9,351 bases of DNA from an uncultured Eubacteriales bacterium. Lineage in GTDB: Bacteria; Bacillota; Clostridia; Oscillospirales; Acutalibacteraceae. The stretch is from positions 1-9,351 of the forward strand of contig ONFW01000147.1 in NCBI GenBank assembly GCA_900317215.1, given 5' to 3'. Shown here piece by piece: positions 1-5,887 of this stretch. Within the stretch, counting starts at the first letter, position 1. Each line of letters opens with the position of its first letter. Position numbers and translations under genes: made by a program. The notes beneath the pieces are model-generated. The model searched no databases. It had not been told where the DNA came from and worked only from the letters and a program-made list of their open reading frames with translations.

Positions 1-50
1 AGCATGAGGCAGCAAAGGCGAAGCCTTTGGTCGAATCCCTCACTCTCCGC
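1..50 (+). other. tRNA(Ser)-like 3' end, possible truncated tRNA or attachment-site remnant
   Basis: Positions 31-50 read TCGAATCCCTCACTCTCCGC. This is what the T-loop, T-stem 3' strand, acceptor 3' strand and discriminator G of a clostridial tRNA-Ser look like. Just before it, 14-28 form a perfect 6-bp hairpin with loop GAA that could be taken for a long variable arm. However, the bases that should be the 5' strand of the T stem (about 24-30) do not pair with CCCTC, and GAGGG would be expected. So this is either the 3' part of an aberrant RNA gene cut by the window edge, or a tRNA 3'-end copy of the kind left when an element integrates into a tRNA. The upstream half lies outside the window. 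Not called a functional tRNA. Confidence 0.4.
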
Positions 51-57
51 TGAAAAC

Positions 58-88
58 GCTCTGTCAGTAGACAGAGCAATTTTTTATT
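58..88 (+). terminator. Intrinsic terminator after the tRNA-like sequence
   Basis: A perfect 8-bp stem, GCTCTGTC (58-65) and GACAGAGC (70-77), has an AGTA loop and is followed by AATTTTTTATTT. It ends rightward transcription coming from the left edge and insulates the hydrogenase-maturation promoter 60 bp downstream. Confidence 0.88.
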
Positions 89-148
89 TACGCTGTACAA
101 TAGGGTGGGATTCGGACCCGAGAGGTTCCCCATCTCTTTTTATCGGTA

Positions 149-177
149 TTGCAAAGCTGAAATATCTGTGTTATAAT
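149..177 (+). promoter_or_regulatory. Sigma-A promoter of the hydrogenase-maturation operon
   Basis: The -35 box TTGCAA (149-154) is followed by a 17-bp spacer and the consensus -10 box TATAAT (172-177). Transcription should begin near 184. The first well-supported gene starts at 367, leaving a leader of about 180 nt. No other promoter is needed for the four co-directional genes downstream. Confidence 0.82.
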
Positions 178-183
178 AATTGC

Positions 184-366
184 AAAAGCGGTCGATGATC
201 AAGCTTCGTGCTGAGCTGAGACCCCGAAAACCGAATAATAAAGGTTTTTCTGACACAAAAGGAGGATCCTCCTGATGAGAAAGAGTGAACTGTGCATTGA
301 GCAACAGACGCACTCTCTTCAGTGCGTCCTTTTTTGTTGTCAACGATATTTAAGGAGGAAACAAAA
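184..366 (+). promoter_or_regulatory. Structured 5' leader, candidate transcription attenuator or riboswitch
   Basis: Between the promoter and the first hyd-operon gene lies a leader with several possible hairpins. The first is GGTC (190-193)/GACC (220-223) enclosing TCAAGC (199-204)/GCTGA (210-214) with one bulged A. The second is AAAACC (227-232)/GGTTTT (243-248). The third is AGGAG (260-264)/CTCCT (269-273), in which a Shine-Dalgarno-like GGAGG is part of a 14-nt perfect palindrome. The fourth is the terminator at 307-335. An alternative pairing exists: AGAGTG (282-287) can pair with CACTCT (311-316), which includes the left arm of the terminator. Between those strands CTGT (290-293) can pair with ACAG (304-307). 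This mutually exclusive layout is typical of attenuators. I do not recognise a known riboswitch class in it. Folding was done by eye. Confidence 0.55.
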
Positions 367-391
367 ATGGAAGAAAAAGTATCTATCATAG
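275..391 (+). CDS. Possible 38-residue Cys-rich leader peptide
   Basis: An ATG at 275 is preceded by GGAGG (261-265) at a 9-nt spacing, an ideal Shine-Dalgarno arrangement. The frame stays open for 38 codons to a TAG at 389-391, running through the leader terminator and across the start of the next gene in another frame. The predicted peptide has four cysteines, at residues 7, 17, 21 and 22. The last two are adjacent TGT codons (335-340), immediately after the terminator T tract, and the C-terminal part is rich in Lys and Arg. A ribosome translating it would unwind the terminator, and its progress could set the choice between terminator and antiterminator. The Shine-Dalgarno itself can be hidden in the 260-273 hairpin. 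No homologue is recognised. A chance short ORF is quite possible, and a regulatory role is inference. Confidence 0.3.
   Translation: MRKSELCIEQQTHSLQCVLFCCQRYLRRKQKWKKKYLS
307..335 (+). terminator. Intrinsic terminator inside the hyd-operon leader
   Basis: The stem GACGCACT (307-314)/AGTGCGTC (321-328) is a perfect 8 bp with loop CTCTTC, followed by C and six T (330-335). It lies 31 bp before the start codon of the first operon gene and downstream of a consensus promoter. It would therefore stop most transcripts unless prevented, which points to regulated readthrough. Confidence 0.85.
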
Positions 392-612
392 GTATAATCG
401 TTGAAAACGTAAACTCTACTGATAAGCTCAATGCTCTGCTGCATGAGTATGGTGATTATATCATAGGAAGAATGGGTATACCCTATCAGAAGAAGAAGGT
501 CAATATTATCAGCATAGCTCTTGATGCACCCGTTGATGTCATCAATACGCTTTCGGGCAAAATAGGTCAGATAGACGGCATAAGCTCTAAGGTCGTCTGT
601 TCAAGGGCATGA
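367..612 (+). CDS. TM1266-family putative iron-only hydrogenase system regulator
   Basis: This 81-residue protein starts at ATG 367, chosen because AAGGAGG (352-358) lies at the right distance; an upstream GTG at 322 in the same frame falls inside the terminator and has no ribosome-binding site. Family knowledge: proteins of this size and sequence type (TM1266 family) are found beside hydE, hydF and hydG in many anaerobes, resemble small ACT-like ferredoxin-fold domains, and are annotated as putative [FeFe]-hydrogenase system regulators with no proven ligand. What I see: an N-terminal hydrophobic beta-strand (SIIGIIVE), a glycine-containing turn with YIIGRMG at about 30-36, a basic QKKKVN segment, and a second strand IISIALDAP. 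There is no helix-turn-helix and only one Cys, near the C-terminus. It is the first gene of the operon and ends 4 bp before hydE. Family assignment is fairly sure; function is not. Confidence 0.8.
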   Translation: MEEKVSIIGIIVENVNSTDKLNALLHEYGDYIIGRMGIPYQKKKVNIISIALDAPVDVINTLSGKIGQIDGISSKVVCSRA

Positions 613-616
613 CAAT

Positions 617-1702
617 ATGAAGACCCTTATCGACCGGCTTGAAAAGAATTCCGTCCTTTCTAAAGAGGACTATATCAGCATAATAAAGGGCTGTGATTCT
701 GAGGAGGCTCAGTATCTTTTTAAAAAAGCCCGCAATGTAAGAGAAAAGTATTACGGGCATGATATCTATATCAGGGGGCTTATCGAGTTTACAAACTGCT
801 GTAAAAACGATTGCCTTTACTGCGGGATCAGACACAGCGCAGGAAATGTGCAGCGCTACAGACTAACAAAGGATGAGATCCTCTCATGCTGCAGGGAAGG
901 CTATGCGCTTGGATTCCGTACATTCGTTCTGCAGGGAGGAGAGGATCCGTTTTTTACGCAGGACAGAATGGTAGATATCATAAGCAGTATCAAGGCGCTT
1001 TTTCCCGACTGTGCTCTTACCCTTTCGGCAGGCGAAAAAAGCTATGAAGAGTATAAGGCGTATTATGATGCAGGCGCAGACCGTTATCTGCTCAGACACG
1101 AAACGGCAAATGATGAACACTACAGGAGACTTCATCCTGCGGAAATGTCACCAGAGAACAGAAAACGCTGTCTTTATGATCTGAAAAGGATAGGCTTTCA
1201 GACGGGCTGCGGGATGATGATAGGTTCGCCGTATCAGACAGCGGAAACGCTTGCGGAGGATCTTTTATTTATTAAGGAGCTTGAGCCTCAAATGGTAGGG
1301 ATAGGACCGTTCATTCCTGCAAAAGGGACCCCTTTTGAGGATAAAAAGGGAGGCGGACTTGGTCTTACCCTTCTGATGCTTGCACTCACAAGACTTACCT
1401 TGCCGGACGTGCTGCTTCCTGCAACTACTGCTCTCGGAACCATTCATAAAACGGGCAGGGAGCTGGGAATACTGGCGGGGGCAAATGTAGTAATGCCGAA
1501 CCTCTCTCCTTTGGCGGTCAGAGAAAAGTACAGGCTCTATGACAATAAGCTCTGTACGGGAGATGAAGCGGCGGAAAGCCTTGAACGGCTGAAAAGGAGG
1601 CTTCTTCTTACGGGTTACGAGATCGTTACCTCAAGAGGCGACCATATTACCAACTCAGAGAAAAAATCGTTAAACAACGGAGGAAAAAGAAATGAAATAT
1701 GA
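617..1702 (+). CDS. hydE: [FeFe]-hydrogenase H-cluster maturase HydE (radical SAM)
   Basis: HydE is a radical-SAM enzyme of [FeFe]-hydrogenase maturation. It acts on the Fe(CO)2(CN)-cysteine product of HydG on the way to the dithiolate-bridged 2Fe subcluster loaded onto HydF. The 361-residue length is normal. The radical-SAM CX3CX2C motif is C62, C66, C69 within CCKNDCLYC. QGGED at 106-110 and RHETAN near 160 are typical of the HydE/PylB/BioB-like barrel. The extra C-terminal CX7CX2C cluster site seen in Thermotoga HydE is absent: C313 is present but positions 321 and 324 are not cysteine. That site is known to be variable and non-essential. The start at ATG 617 follows AAGGG (603-607); this is a weak ribosome-binding site, and translation is probably coupled to the preceding gene 4 bp upstream. 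The last 11 bp overlap hydG. Confidence 0.94.
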   Translation: MKTLIDRLEKNSVLSKEDYISIIKGCDSEEAQYLFKKARNVREKYYGHDIYIRGLIEFTNCCKNDCLYCGIRHSAGNVQRYRLTKDEILSCCREGYALGFRTFVLQGGEDPFFTQDRMVDIISSIKALFPDCALTLSAGEKSYEEYKAYYDAGADRYLLRHETANDEHYRRLHPAEMSPENRKRCLYDLKRIGFQTGCGMMIGSPYQTAETLAEDLLFIKELEPQMVGIGPFIPAKGTPFEDKKGGGLGLTLLMLALTRLTLPDVLLPATTALGTIHKTGRELGILAGANVVMPNLSPLAVREKYRLYDNKLCTGDEAAESLERLKRRLLLTGYEIVTSRGDHITNSEKKSLNNGGKRNEI

Positions 1703-3146
1703 TCCGAGATCCCTCAAGGCTGAGGAATTTATCAATCATGAAGAGATCCTTGAAACTCTTGAATACGCTGAGCAGAACAAGCATAACCGTGAGCTGATAG
1801 AAGAAATACTTGAAAAGGCAGCTCCGAAAAAGACGGGCAGGGGAGTCGAGTGTGCGGGACTTTCTCACAGAGAGGCAAGTGTTCTTCTTGCTTGTGATAT
1901 TCCCGAGCTTACGGAAAAGATGTATTCTCTTGCGAGAAGTATAAAGGAAGCATTCTACGGCAACAGGATAGTTATGTTCGCTCCGCTCTATCTTTCAAAC
2001 TACTGTGTCAATAAGTGTGTGTACTGTCCTTATCATTATCAGAACAAGGAGATACCGAGAAAGAAGCTGACTCAGGAGGAGGTAAAGCAGGAGGTCATTG
2101 CTCTGCAGGATATGGGACATAAGCGGCTGGCAATAGAGAGCGGTGAGGATCCCATAAACAATCCGATAGAGTATATTCTTGAATGTATAAAGACGATCTA
2201 CAGTGTTCAGCATAAGAACGGAGCTATCAGAAGAGTAAACGTGAACATCGCTGCTACTACGGTTGAAAACTACAGAAAGCTGAAGGAGGCCGGCATCGGC
2301 ACCTATATTCTTTTTCAGGAGACGTATCATAAGGAAAGCTATGAAAAGCTTCATCCCGCAGGCCCAAAGCATAATTATGCGTATCACACAGAGGCAATGG
2401 ACAGAGCTATGGAGGGCGGAATAGACGATGTGGGCCTTGGAGTCCTTTTCGGACTGGAGCTTTATAAATATGAATTTGCAGGGATACTTATGCATGCAGA
2501 GCACCTTGTGGCTGTTCACGGCGTAGGACCGCATACGATAAGTGTTCCGAGAATTAAACGCGCCGCAGATATCGATCCTTCTGTATTTGACAACGGCATT
2601 GATGACGATACCTTTGCAAAGATAATTGCCTGCATAAGAATTGCTGTTCCGTATACGGGTATGATAATTTCCACTCGTGAGAGCGAGCAGTGCAGAGAAA
2701 AGGTCATGGGACTGGGTATTTCACAGATCTCAGGAGGCTCACGCACATCAGTAGGAGGATATGCGGGTTATTCTTCAGACGAAAGACCCCATGATACCGA
2801 GCAGTTTGACGTGTCGGATCAGCGCTCGCTTGATGAAGTGGTACGCTGGCTCATGGAGAAGGGATATATTCCGTCCTTCTGCACCGCCTGCTACCGTGAG
2901 GGCAGAACAGGCGACCGATTTATGGCGTTGTGCAAGGTCGGTCAGATACAGAACTGCTGTCATCCGAATGCTCTGATGACGCTGCAGGAATTTCTCACAG
3001 ACTATGCTTCGCCAGAGACAAAGAAGATAGGCGAAGAGCTTATCGCCCGTGAGATACTCAACGTACCCGATGAGAAGCGTCGTGAAAAGGCTATGAATTA
3101 TCTTGAAGAAATAAAGACCGTAGGCAAGCGGGATTTCCGTTTCTGA
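1692..3146 (+). CDS. hydG: [FeFe]-hydrogenase maturase HydG (tyrosine lyase)
   Basis: HydG cleaves tyrosine by radical-SAM chemistry to p-cresol and dehydroglycine, and turns the latter into the CO and cyanide ligands delivered on an iron-cysteine unit. The 484-residue length is typical. The radical-SAM cluster motif CX3CX2C is at C105, C109, C112 (NYCVNKCVYC). The C-terminal CX2CX22C motif that binds the auxiliary dangler-iron cluster is intact at C397, C400 and C423, followed by HPNAL. That motif separates HydG from the related ThiH. The start at ATG 1692 has GGAGG (1679-1683) at 8-nt spacing. It overlaps the end of hydE by 11 bp, so the two are probably translationally coupled. The nearest downstream gene is hydF, 48 bp away with no terminator in between. 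All key residues are present, so the enzyme should be active. Confidence 0.96.
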   Translation: MKYDPRSLKAEEFINHEEILETLEYAEQNKHNRELIEEILEKAAPKKTGRGVECAGLSHREASVLLACDIPELTEKMYSLARSIKEAFYGNRIVMFAPLYLSNYCVNKCVYCPYHYQNKEIPRKKLTQEEVKQEVIALQDMGHKRLAIESGEDPINNPIEYILECIKTIYSVQHKNGAIRRVNVNIAATTVENYRKLKEAGIGTYILFQETYHKESYEKLHPAGPKHNYAYHTEAMDRAMEGGIDDVGLGVLFGLELYKYEFAGILMHAEHLVAVHGVGPHTISVPRIKRAADIDPSVFDNGIDDDTFAKIIACIRIAVPYTGMIISTRESEQCREKVMGLGISQISGGSRTSVGGYAGYSSDERPHDTEQFDVSDQRSLDEVVRWLMEKGYIPSFCTACYREGRTGDRFMALCKVGQIQNCCHPNALMTLQEFLTDYASPETKKIGEELIAREILNVPDEKRREKAMNYLEEIKTVGKRDFRF

Positions 3147-3194
3147 ATGAATGAGCTGAATAGTCCGGATAATGGATACAGGAGTGTGAGATGA

Positions 3195-4391
3195 GTGAGT
3201 CTGAATAATACACCGTCCGCAGACAGGATACACATTTCCTTCTTTGGCAGAAGAAACGCAGGAAAATCAAGCGTTGTGAATGCTGTTACAGGGCAGCAGC
3301 TTGCTATCGTTTCGGATGTACTCGGTACGACAACGGATCCTGTTTTAAAGGCAATGGAGCTATTGCCTCTCGGACCCGTTGTGATTATCGACACTCCCGG
3401 AATAGACGATGAAGGAGAGCTCGGAGCTCTGAGGGTAAAGAAAAGCTATCAGATGCTCAACAAAACGGATATAGCCGTGTTAGTTGCAGATGCTACGATC
3501 GGTATGACCAAGGAGGACGAGGCTCTGCTTGAGCGTATCAGGCAGAAGGGTATTCCTTGTGTTATCGTTTATAACAAATCCGATCTTGCTGAAGTAAAAG
3601 CGGTTTCCGAGAATGAGATATGTGTGAGTGCAAAGACGGGGGAGAACATATATCAGCTAAAGGAGCTTATAGCAGCTCAGGCAAAAAACAGCGATAATAA
3701 AAAGCATATCGTATCTGATATGCTTGAGCCGGGTGATATCGTGGTGCTGGTCGTTCCGATAGACAGCTCTGCACCCAAGGGAAGGCTGATACTTCCGCAG
3801 CAGCAGACCGTCAGGGATATAATAGATCATCATTCTGTATGTGTTGTCACCCAACCCTCAGAGCTTGCCATGACGCTTTCGTCACTTGCGAAAAAGCCGA
3901 GGCTGGTGATAACCGACAGTCAGGCTTTTGCTCAGGTGAGCAGGATAGTTCCGGAGGATATAACGCTCACGTCCTTTTCTATCCTTTTTGCAAATTATAA
4001 AGGGAATCTGAGGCTTGCGGTATCGGGCGTCAGGGCGCTGAGCACACTGGAGGACGGAGACACAGTTCTTATGGCTGAGGGCTGCACGCATCACCGTCAG
4101 TGCGATGATATCGGCACGGTAAAAATACCCCGCCTGATAAAGAGCTTTACAGGCAGGGATATAAGCTTCGTATGGAATTCAGGGACAGAGTTTGCTGAGG
4201 ACCTGAAAAAATATAAGCTGATAATTCATTGCGGCGGCTGTATGCTCAATGAACGTGAAATGAAGTTCCGTCTGAAATGTGCAGAGGACGAGGGTGTTCC
4301 GATAACGAATTACGGAACCGCCATTGCCTATATGAACGGTATATTGAAAAGGAGCCTTGAACCCTTCCCTGATATACAGGGACTTATTTGA
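3195..4391 (+). CDS. hydF: [FeFe]-hydrogenase maturation GTPase scaffold HydF
   Basis: HydF is the scaffold that carries the 2Fe precursor of the H-cluster and passes it to apo-hydrogenase HydA. The order of domains is as expected for 398 residues. The N-terminal Era/TrmE-like GTPase has a P-loop GRRNAGKSS (18-26), TT switch residues near 45-47, DTPG (66-69), NKSD (127-130) and SAK (145-147). A middle dimerisation domain follows. The C-terminal Fe-S domain has cluster ligands C297 (in CTHH) and the HCGGC motif at 345-349 (C346, C349). Translation starts at GTG 3195, 10 nt after GGAG (3181-3184). An ATG four bases earlier, at 3191, is in another frame and meets a stop after five codons. It is the last gene of the operon, and a strong terminator follows 18 bp later. 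The hydrogenase that receives the cluster is not in the window. Confidence 0.96.
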   Translation: MSLNNTPSADRIHISFFGRRNAGKSSVVNAVTGQQLAIVSDVLGTTTDPVLKAMELLPLGPVVIIDTPGIDDEGELGALRVKKSYQMLNKTDIAVLVADATIGMTKEDEALLERIRQKGIPCVIVYNKSDLAEVKAVSENEICVSAKTGENIYQLKELIAAQAKNSDNKKHIVSDMLEPGDIVVLVVPIDSSAPKGRLILPQQQTVRDIIDHHSVCVVTQPSELAMTLSSLAKKPRLVITDSQAFAQVSRIVPEDITLTSFSILFANYKGNLRLAVSGVRALSTLEDGDTVLMAEGCTHHRQCDDIGTVKIPRLIKSFTGRDISFVWNSGTEFAEDLKKYKLIIHCGGCMLNEREMKFRLKCAEDEGVPITNYGTAIAYMNGILKRSLEPFPDIQGLI

Positions 4392-4409
4392 AATGACATA
4401 TACTATATA

Positions 4410-4438
4410 AAAAAGGACTGCAGGAGCAGTCCTTTTTC
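4410..4438 (+). terminator. Intrinsic terminator of the hyd operon
   Basis: GGACTGC (4415-4421)/GCAGTCC (4426-4432) with an AGGA loop is extended by A tract/T tract pairing (4410-4414 with 4433-4437). It lies 18 bp after the hydF stop. The flanking A and T tracts make it potentially bidirectional, but its position fits the hyd operon. Confidence 0.93.
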
Positions 4439-4471
4439 GTTTTGTTGAGAGCGCTTGTTAAAAAAACAAAA

Positions 4472-4500
4472 CCACAGATATAAAATCTGTGGCTTTTGTT
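4472..4500. terminator. Bidirectional hairpin terminator between hydF and rpsI
   Basis: CCACAGAT (4472-4479) and ATCTGTGG (4485-4492) form a perfect 8-bp stem around ATAAA. The right side is CTTTTGTT; on the minus strand the hairpin is followed by TTTTGTTTTTTT. It can therefore back up the hydF terminator and also end leftward transcripts from rpsI, whose stop codon lies about 100 bp to the right. No other terminator is visible for rplM-rpsI. Confidence 0.8.
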
Positions 4501-4504
4501 ATAC

Positions 4505-4526
4505 TCACACCAAATTCACACCAATA
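4505..4526. repeat. Two tandem 11-bp direct repeats beside rpsI
   Basis: The 9-bp unit TCACACCAA occurs at 4505-4513 and again at 4516-4524, with a period of exactly 11 bp and near-identical flanks (minus strand: TTGGTGTGA repeated). Short tandem repeats with about one helical turn of spacing are typical of the arm sites bound by the N-terminal domain of tyrosine recombinases. The 3' end of rpsI, 70 bp away, is a known integration target in Firmicutes. No integrase gene is present, so this is at most a scar or an occupied-site edge. Confidence 0.45.
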
Positions 4527-4592
4527 GGGCAAATCAAGTGTATAATTTTATAGAAAAATATAGTAAATAAGCAGATTTCTGAATATCGCTCA

Positions 4593-5000
4593 TTATCTCT
4601 TTGAGAACTGGGGAGCACGGCGGGCTGCTTTGAGACCGTACTTCTTTCTTTCCTTCATACGAGGATCTCTTGTGAGGAAACCGGCCTTCTTGAGTCTGGG
4701 ACGGAGACCTTCGCTGTCATACTGCAGGAGAGCGCGGGAAATACCATGACGGATAGCGCCTGCCTGACCTGTTACACCGCCGCCGGAAACATTGCAGACA
4801 ACGTCAAAGTTAGCCTCGTTGCCTGTAAGGGCGAGGGGCTGACGAACGATGAGCTTGAGTGTTTCAAGACCAAAATAGTCGTCGATATCTCTGTTGTTGA
4901 TGATAACCTTACCTGTACCCTTATAAAGTCTTACTCTGGCAACTGAGCTTTTTCTTCTGCCTGTGCCGTAGAAAAAGGGCGTTTTGTTATATGATACCAT
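4593..5000 (-). CDS. rpsI: 30S ribosomal protein S9 (uS9)
   Basis: uS9 is a small-subunit head protein whose C-terminal tail reaches the P-site tRNA. The 135-residue protein has the family's N-terminal [14 protein letters not shown] block (residues 12-25), the [19 protein letters not shown] segment in the middle, and the invariant C-terminal FSKR. The start at 5000 has GGGAGGAGG just upstream at about 9-nt spacing. The first residues ([10 protein letters not shown]) are slightly extended but ordinary. It follows rplM by 21 bp in the conserved rplM-rpsI pair and shares its promoter. The coding end is intact. The sequence just beyond it carries direct repeats and a hairpin suggestive of past integration, without damage to the gene. 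Confidence 0.98.
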   Translation of the reverse strand: MVSYNKTPFFYGTGRRKSSVARVRLYKGTGKVIINNRDIDDYFGLETLKLIVRQPLALTGNEANFDVVCNVSGGGVTGQAGAIRHGISRALLQYDSEGLRPRLKKAGFLTRDPRMKERKKYGLKAARRAPQFSKR

Positions 5001-5021
5001 AATTGATTGCCTCCTCCCTTA

Positions 5022-5447
5022 TTATTCAAGAACTATAGGCTGCTGAGCTGCATGCTTATGCTCGCTGCCCTGATATACGTGAAGTCTTGTCAAAGCCTTG
5101 CGTCCGAGAGTGTTGTCGGGGATCATACCCTTTACAGCAAGCTCAAGAGCAAGCTCCGGCTTCTTTTCCATGAGCTCGTCATATCTGACAGACTTCATGT
5201 GACCGATGTAGCCTGTGTGATGATAATAGAACTTCTGCTCAGCCTTCTTGCCTGTGAGAACTGCCTTTTCAGCGTTGATAACGATAACAAAATCGCCGCA
5301 GTCGACATGAGGCGTAAAGGTGGGCTTATTTTTGCCGCGAAGAAGATCCGCTACCTGTACTGCGATCTTGCCGAGGGGCTTGCCTGCGGCATTTACTACA
5401 TACCACTTGCGTTCAACTTCGCTCGGTTTTGCCATATAAGTTGACAT
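5022..5447 (-). CDS. rplM: 50S ribosomal protein L13 (uL13)
   Basis: uL13 is an early-assembly large-subunit protein. At 141 residues it is normal length, and it has the recognisable blocks [42 protein letters not shown] and [11 protein letters not shown]. The start chosen is ATG at 5447 ([10 protein letters not shown]) because GGGAGG (minus strand, 5456-5461) is correctly placed. The reading frame stays open for 22 more codons upstream, but these lie in the leader and lack a ribosome-binding site. It is the first gene of the rplM-rpsI operon. In Firmicutes this operon is commonly autoregulated through a leader RNA, and a short hairpin leader is present here. Confidence 0.98.
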   Translation of the reverse strand: MSTYMAKPSEVERKWYVVNAAGKPLGKIAVQVADLLRGKNKPTFTPHVDCGDFVIVINAEKAVLTGKKAEQKFYYHHTGYIGHMKSVRYDELMEKKPELALELAVKGMIPDNTLGRKALTRLHVYQGSEHKHAAQQPIVLE

Positions 5448-5519
5448 TGTAATATCCTCCCTGATTTCCGTATTATGTCTATTCAAAAAGCCTGCCGCAA
5501 CGGCACGCTTCAAGTCACG
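5448..5519 (-). promoter_or_regulatory. rplM leader RNA with hairpin, candidate L13-type autoregulatory leader
   Basis: The transcript should begin near 5519. About 9 nt later, on the minus strand, AAGC-GT-GCCG-TTG-CGGC-AG-GCTT forms a hairpin with a GT/AG internal loop (5488-5510) followed by TTTTTG. The hairpin plus U-rich tail immediately after the start site resembles the L13-leader/attenuator arrangement known upstream of rplM in Firmicutes. The match to that RNA family is a guess from position and shape, not from a covariance model. Confidence 0.5.
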
Positions 5520-5525
5520 ATATAG

Positions 5526-5554
5526 ATAATATCACAGTTTATAAGGCAAGTCAA
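5526..5554 (-). promoter_or_regulatory. Sigma-A promoter of rplM-rpsI
   Basis: On the minus strand, TTGACT (5549-5554) is followed by a 17-bp spacer and TATTAT (5526-5531). This near-consensus promoter is about 80 bp before the rplM start codon, as expected for a highly expressed ribosomal-protein operon. Confidence 0.88.
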
Positions 5555-5887
5555 GAGCTTTTTTGAAATTTTTAATTTAGCCTTGAACAAACTCTATAAA
5601 TCTTTATTATACGGCTATATACTCTCGTATACTCGTCTTTGATTTTTGTTTTTCATGAAGGCAACGTCTGAAAATATAATATGCTTCATACAAAAAGGCT
5701 TGTAACGGGCTTGCATTGGCCTTTATCAGATAAGGATAACGGCATATGCTCAGGATAAGAGTTTTTGTTTTTATAGCTGAAACGCTCGTCGACAAGCGCT
5801 TGGTCGGTTCTCCTTCTTTCGGGCTGTAATTTTGACGTCTGAATGACCGGCGCTTTCAGAATTGCGCAGAACGCACGACAGAAAAAA
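5555..5887. other. Intergenic stretch without a convincing gene
   Basis: This 330-bp, partly AT-rich stretch separates the rplM promoter from the terminator of the pan operon. The open frames here are short, lack ribosome-binding sites and do not resemble proteins I know. One of them begins inside the 5888-5915 terminator. It contains a possible plus-strand promoter (TTGAAC 5583-5588, 16-bp spacer, TATTAT 5605-5610), a perfect 10-bp palindrome CAAGCGCTTG (5793-5802), and AAAGGC/GCCTTT arms around 5692-5722. A small RNA running right to the bidirectional terminator is possible but not shown. Confidence 0.5.

Noticed and set aside
102..108. AGGGTGG, resembling the T-box core
   Set aside because: The bases that should follow (the ACCGCG part) are absent, the motif lies upstream of the promoter, and there is no Stem I-specifier architecture.
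210..256. CTGAGACCCCGAA-like stretch recalling a TPP riboswitch
   Set aside because: The other invariant TPP elements (the GGGG-GC start of P2 and the CGUAGGGA block) are missing, and hydrogenase-maturation genes are not thiamine genes.
1995..2534. 179-residue open frame on the minus strand inside hydG
   Set aside because: It is antisense to a well-supported gene with intact HydG motifs, shows no recognisable domain and has no ribosome-binding site.
3191..3208. ATG at 3191 as an alternative hydF start
   Set aside because: That frame stops after five codons. The GTG at 3195 gives the full HydF protein, with GGAG 10 nt upstream.
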